64,000 nucleotides of DNA from Novosphingobium sp. HII-3 (GTDB lineage: Bacteria > Pseudomonadota > Alphaproteobacteria > Sphingomonadales > Sphingomonadaceae). The stretch lies in contig NZ_PPSM01000066.1 in NCBI RefSeq assembly GCF_002916655.1, positions 79,507-143,506 of the forward strand, written 5' to 3'. The notes under the pieces were generated by a model. The model saw only the letters and a list, made by a program, of their open reading frames with translations. It was not told where the DNA came from and ran no database searches. Each line of letters begins with the position of its first letter. The stretch's first letter is position 1. Shown piece by piece: positions 61,245 to 64,000 of the stretch. A program made the translations under genes and the position numbers.

Positions 61245-62948
61245 ATGACGGGTTCGGTCAAGGTGGTGGACGGACTGTCCGTGGTCCACGGCATTCCCCT
61301 TTCGGAAGAGCAGGGCATCGGGGCCCTGACGCTGGGCGGTTATCTTCGTGAGATCGCCGAGCGGTATGGCCCGCGCGAAGCGGCAGTGATTCACCTGCCG
61401 GACAAGGTCGTTCGTTGGAGCTATGATGAGCTCTACGCGCGTTCGATGGAGGTAGCCAAATCTCTGATCGCTCTGGGCACCGCCAAGGGGACCCGCATTG
61501 GCGTGCTCATGACCAATCGGCATGAATTTTTGTCCGCCGTGTTCGGCGCAGCGCTTGCCGGCTGCATCGCGACGCCGATCAGCACCTTCTTTACACCGAC
61601 CGAACTTGAGGTCGTTCTCAAGGCCTCCGGTGTCTCCGTGCTCCTGTTGGAGCGGACCGTCCTCAAGAAGGACTTCGCGCAAATGCTGGCCGACCTCGAG
61701 CCAGAGGCGCTTGCGGCGCAGCCCGGCCAACTGGCTTCGGCGAAGTTCCCGTTCCTCCGTTATGCTGCGATGATCGACTACGAGACGCCACTTGGCATGA
61801 TCGAGGGTTACGGAGCCTTTCTCGCACGCGGCGCGCATGTGGCCGAAAGCCTCGTCCTGGCCGCAAGCGATGCCGTCGCGCCATCGGACCCCGGCATCCT
61901 TCTGTTCTCTTCGGGCTCCACAGGCAAGGCGAAGGGCATCCTTAGCGCTCACCGCGGGGTGTGCCTTCAGCTTTGGCGCTGGCCGCAGTGGTATGCCATC
62001 CGTGACGATCTTCCGGCCCGGACCTGGTCTGCAAACGGCTTCTTCTGGTCCGGCAACTTCACGATGGCCCTTGGCGGCACGCTGTCTCGTGGGGGGACGC
62101 TGGTGCTCCAGCGCTGGTTCGATGCTGCCGAGGCGCTCGACCTGATGGAGAAGGAGCGCGCCAACATGGCGCTGGCATGGCCGCATCAGTGGGCGCAGCT
62201 TGAAGCTGCGCATAACTACCGCGACGTGGACCTGTCGTCACTGGTCTATGTCTGCAGAAACCAGCCGATCTCGCGACAGCCGACGGTCCGCAGCGAATGG
62301 GTCGAGCCCGGGCAGGCCTACGGCAACACCGAGACGTTTACGCTCATATCCGTGTTCGCTTCGGGAACACCCGAGGAAATCGCCGGCAAGTCCCACGGCC
62401 TTCCAACGGCAGGCTCGACGATCAAGATCGTTGACCCGCTGAGCGGCGCGACCATGCCTCTGGGAGAGCGGGGCGAGATCGCCGTGAAAGGCCCCACGTT
62501 GATGCTGGGCTACCTCGGCATCCCGTTGGACGAGACGCTCGACGAAGATGGTTTCCTGCGCACGGCGGATGGGGGGTATCTCGATGAGCAGGGGCGTCTT
62601 TTCTGGGAAGGCCGCCTCAACGACATCATCAAGACTGGCGGCGCGAATGTCTCTCCGCTGGAAATAGACGAGGTCATCAGAGCGCATCCGGAGGTGAAGG
62701 TGTCGCAGACCGTCGGAGTCCCCGATGAACTGCTGGGAGAACTCGTCGTCTCGTGCATCGTTCCTGTAGAGGGCATGCGCCCTGATCCGGACTCGATCCG
62801 CGATTTCGCCAGGCAAAAGCTTGCGAGCTACAAGCTGCCGCGCCCCATCCTGTTCGTTGACGAAGAGGAACTGCAGACGACCGGAAGCTCCAAGATCAAG
62901 ACGGCAGAACTGCGGAAGCTCGCGGCCGAGCGGCTGGCTGACGCCTGA
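61245..62948 (+). CDS. AMP-dependent acyl-CoA synthetase (second)
   Basis: This 567-residue ANL ligase has FSSGSTGKAKGILSAH as ATP loop, AYGNTETF as adenylate motif and the C-terminal QTTGSSKIKTAEL with the catalytic Lys. ATGs at 61233 and 61239 are possible; 61245 has the AGGATGGG site. It differs clearly from the ligase at 33604, so two acids or two pathway stages may be activated. The SnoaL-like gene starts 2 bases after its stop. Confidence 0.87.
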   Translation: MTGSVKVVDGLSVVHGIPLSEEQGIGALTLGGYLREIAERYGPREAAVIHLPDKVVRWSYDELYARSMEVAKSLIALGTAKGTRIGVLMTNRHEFLSAVFGAALAGCIATPISTFFTPTELEVVLKASGVSVLLLERTVLKKDFAQMLADLEPEALAAQPGQLASAKFPFLRYAAMIDYETPLGMIEGYGAFLARGAHVAESLVLAASDAVAPSDPGILLFSSGSTGKAKGILSAHRGVCLQLWRWPQWYAIRDDLPARTWSANGFFWSGNFTMALGGTLSRGGTLVLQRWFDAAEALDLMEKERANMALAWPHQWAQLEAAHNYRDVDLSSLVYVCRNQPISRQPTVRSEWVEPGQAYGNTETFTLISVFASGTPEEIAGKSHGLPTAGSTIKIVDPLSGATMPLGERGEIAVKGPTLMLGYLGIPLDETLDEDGFLRTADGGYLDEQGRLFWEGRLNDIIKTGGANVSPLEIDEVIRAHPEVKVSQTVGVPDELLGELVVSCIVPVEGMRPDPDSIRDFARQKLASYKLPRPILFVDEEELQTTGSSKIKTAELRKLAAERLADA

Positions 62949-62950
62949 CC

Positions 62951-63373
62951 ATGCCCGAGGCCGCGAACTTCGCTGACTGGCTTGCCATCTGCAACCTGAG
63001 AGCCGCTTACTGCCGATTCCTTGATACCAAGGACTGGGAGCGATGGCGCGATTTGTTTACGGATGACTGCATCCTCGACACGACGGCAAGCGGCGGCACG
63101 CTGGAGCAGGGGCGCGACCGCTTCGTGGATCAGATCCGCACCTCGCTGGCAGGGGCCAGGACCGCGCATCAGGTCCACTCGCCACAGATTGAGATCGACG
63201 GCGACAGGGCCGTCGGTGTGTGGGCGATGCAGGACCGCGTCATCAAGGACGATTTCGCTCTCACCGGCTACGGCCACTACCATGAGGTCTGCATCCGCAC
63301 TCCCGATGGGTGGAAGATCGCCGAACAGACGCTGACGCGCCTCATTCTGGAGATCGACAGGCCTGGGAATTAG
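62951..63373 (+). CDS. SnoaL/NTF2-like protein
   Basis: This 140-residue protein has the cone-shaped NTF2 fold pattern: an N-terminal helix (AICNLRAAYCRFLDTKDWERW), then FTDDCILDTTASG, HQVHSPQIEIDGDRAVGVWAMQDRV and a final strand GWKIAEQTL. Relatives include isomerases, dehydratases and scaffold proteins, including ketosteroid isomerase-like enzymes. Function is unassigned. It lies 2 bases after the ligase and before the interrupted SDR gene. Confidence 0.83.
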   Translation: MPEAANFADWLAICNLRAAYCRFLDTKDWERWRDLFTDDCILDTTASGGTLEQGRDRFVDQIRTSLAGARTAHQVHSPQIEIDGDRAVGVWAMQDRVIKDDFALTGYGHYHEVCIRTPDGWKIAEQTLTRLILEIDRPGN

Positions 63374-63567
63374 TTTCAGGAAAAGGGCCTCCCGCTCACC
63401 GGTAAAGACAGCAGGCTAAGTCCCGGGATCGTGCTTTATCGCCGGAGCGCCAGGCAGAAGTGTCGGCCTTATCCATCGTGGTCGCGATAGGCGGTATTCC
63501 AGCAAGCCGCTATGATGACGACGAAGCAACCGACCTGCATCCAGCAGGCGGCGGGAGTGGAGGAAGC

Positions 63568-63876
63568 GTGGGCAAGACCATCGTCATTACGGGTGCAGGT
63601 GCCGGCCTCGGCAGGGCGCTTGCGCAGCGTTTCGCGAGTGAGGGTGAGACGGTCATTCTGCTGGGACGCACCCTGTCCAAGGTACAGGCCCTTGCCGATG
63701 AGCTAGGCGCGCCTGCGATGGCGGTCGAGTGCGACGTGTCCGACCCGGCCTCCGTCCGAACCGCCTTCACGCAGACTGCAGGAACGCATCCGAAGATCGA
63801 TATCCTCATCAACAATGCCGGTATTTATGAGCCGTTCACCGTGACGGAAGCCACGGACGAACAGATTTCCGGCATT
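63568..63876 (+). pseudogene. SDR gene interrupted by an IS21-family element
   Basis: GTG at 63568, after GGAGGAAGC, opens a classical SDR (KTIVITGAGAGLGRAL, CDVSDPASV, ILINNAGIYEP). After DEQISG the reading turns into IS sequence and stops at 63948, so the catalytic Tyr-Lys half is missing. The break at about 63875 matches the TG end of an IS21 element, and about 150 or more residues should lie beyond it, off the window. Confidence 0.85.
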
Positions 63877-64000
63877 GAGAACACCGGGAATAAAAGGGGC
63901 CACGGACCGGACCGGAGCACCGGGATAAAAAAGGGCCAGTCCTGTTAGACCTTCGCTTTTGTGCGGAGGTGGAAGGATGAAGAGAGTGGAGCTTTATCAG
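63875..64000 (+). mobile_element. IS21-family insertion sequence, left end (partial)
   Basis: The end begins TGAGAACACCGGG at 63875. Two related terminal repeats (CACCGGGAATAAAAGGGGCCA near 63882-63902 in two parts, and CACCGGGATAAAAAAGGGCC at 63918-63937) fit the multiple terminal repeats of IS21 elements. A transposase start follows at 63977. The rest lies beyond the window. Confidence 0.85.
63977..64000 (+). CDS. istA: IS21 transposase IstA, first 8 codons
   Basis: ATG at 63977 after AGGTGGAAGG opens MKRVELYQ, which matches the N-terminus of IS21-family IstA transposases. It runs off the right edge; istB should follow outside. Confidence 0.75.

Noticed and set aside
59988..62213. 741-codon reverse open frame across the TetR, AcuI-like and ligase genes
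   Set aside because: It spans three clear forward genes and has no family features, so it is a shadow frame.
1..64000. CRISPR arrays, tRNA or rRNA genes
   Set aside because: No regularly spaced repeats, cloverleaf-forming tRNA-like sequences or rRNA signatures were recognised by eye; a tRNAscan-type run would settle the tRNA point.

Overview
The window is a GC-rich chromosomal segment whose gene families point to an alphaproteobacterium of the sphingomonad group, most like Novosphingobium or a relative. The reasons are the plsX-fabH-ihfA-merR housekeeping block, a complete exosortase A (XrtA) exopolysaccharide locus in the order usual for sphingomonads, a fused CysNC, and a CoA-ester catabolic region with 3-ketosteroid-dehydrogenase-like flavoproteins. 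The genus is an inference; no rRNA gene or other marker is present to confirm it.

Layout. 1-2458: end of plsX, fabH, ihfA and a MerR regulator, all forward. 2463-21037: the XrtA locus. A reverse arm (GNAT-type transferase, acyl carrier protein, two exosortase-associated alpha/beta hydrolases) diverges from a forward arm (acyl-CoA ligase, PLP decarboxylase, export lipoprotein, chain-length protein, tyrosine autokinase, outer-membrane barrel, ATPase, deacetylase, FemAB-like protein, glycosyltransferase, exosortase A/EpsI, amidotransferase). Together these look able to make, modify, polymerise and export a polysaccharide, with XrtA processing PEP-CTERM proteins encoded elsewhere. 21242-23545: a CHASE2-EAL c-di-GMP phosphodiesterase. 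23546-23905: a compact unit with a CtrA-type box, a 16-codon Trp/Gly ORF and a strong terminator. 23906-29417, reverse: rne, sdhB, a hotdog thioesterase and zapE. 30081-33551: an amidase and PBP1A.

33604-63876: a catabolic region. It holds acyl-CoA ligases, an exported esterase, AraC, LuxR and TetR regulators, two atypical crotonases, two KstD-like flavoproteins, a thiamine-dependent E1 pair without E2/E3, two long/short acyl-CoA dehydrogenase pairs, a Rieske ferredoxin, an SDR, an AcuI-like reductase and a SnoaL-like protein. The set suits degradation of a polycyclic or isoprenoid carboxylate as CoA esters, but the substrate cannot be read from sequence. A sulfate-activation operon (cysD, cysNC, cysQ; 55705-59266) lies inside it. 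At the right edge an SDR gene is cut by an IS21-family element whose terminal repeats and first istA codons are visible.

Most promising leads: the small CtrA-box transcript at 23.56-23.78 kb (tiny peptide and/or sRNA with an anti-Shine-Dalgarno loop); the crotonases lacking both catalytic glutamates; the split half-site acyl-CoA dehydrogenase pairs; and the E1 pair without partner subunits.
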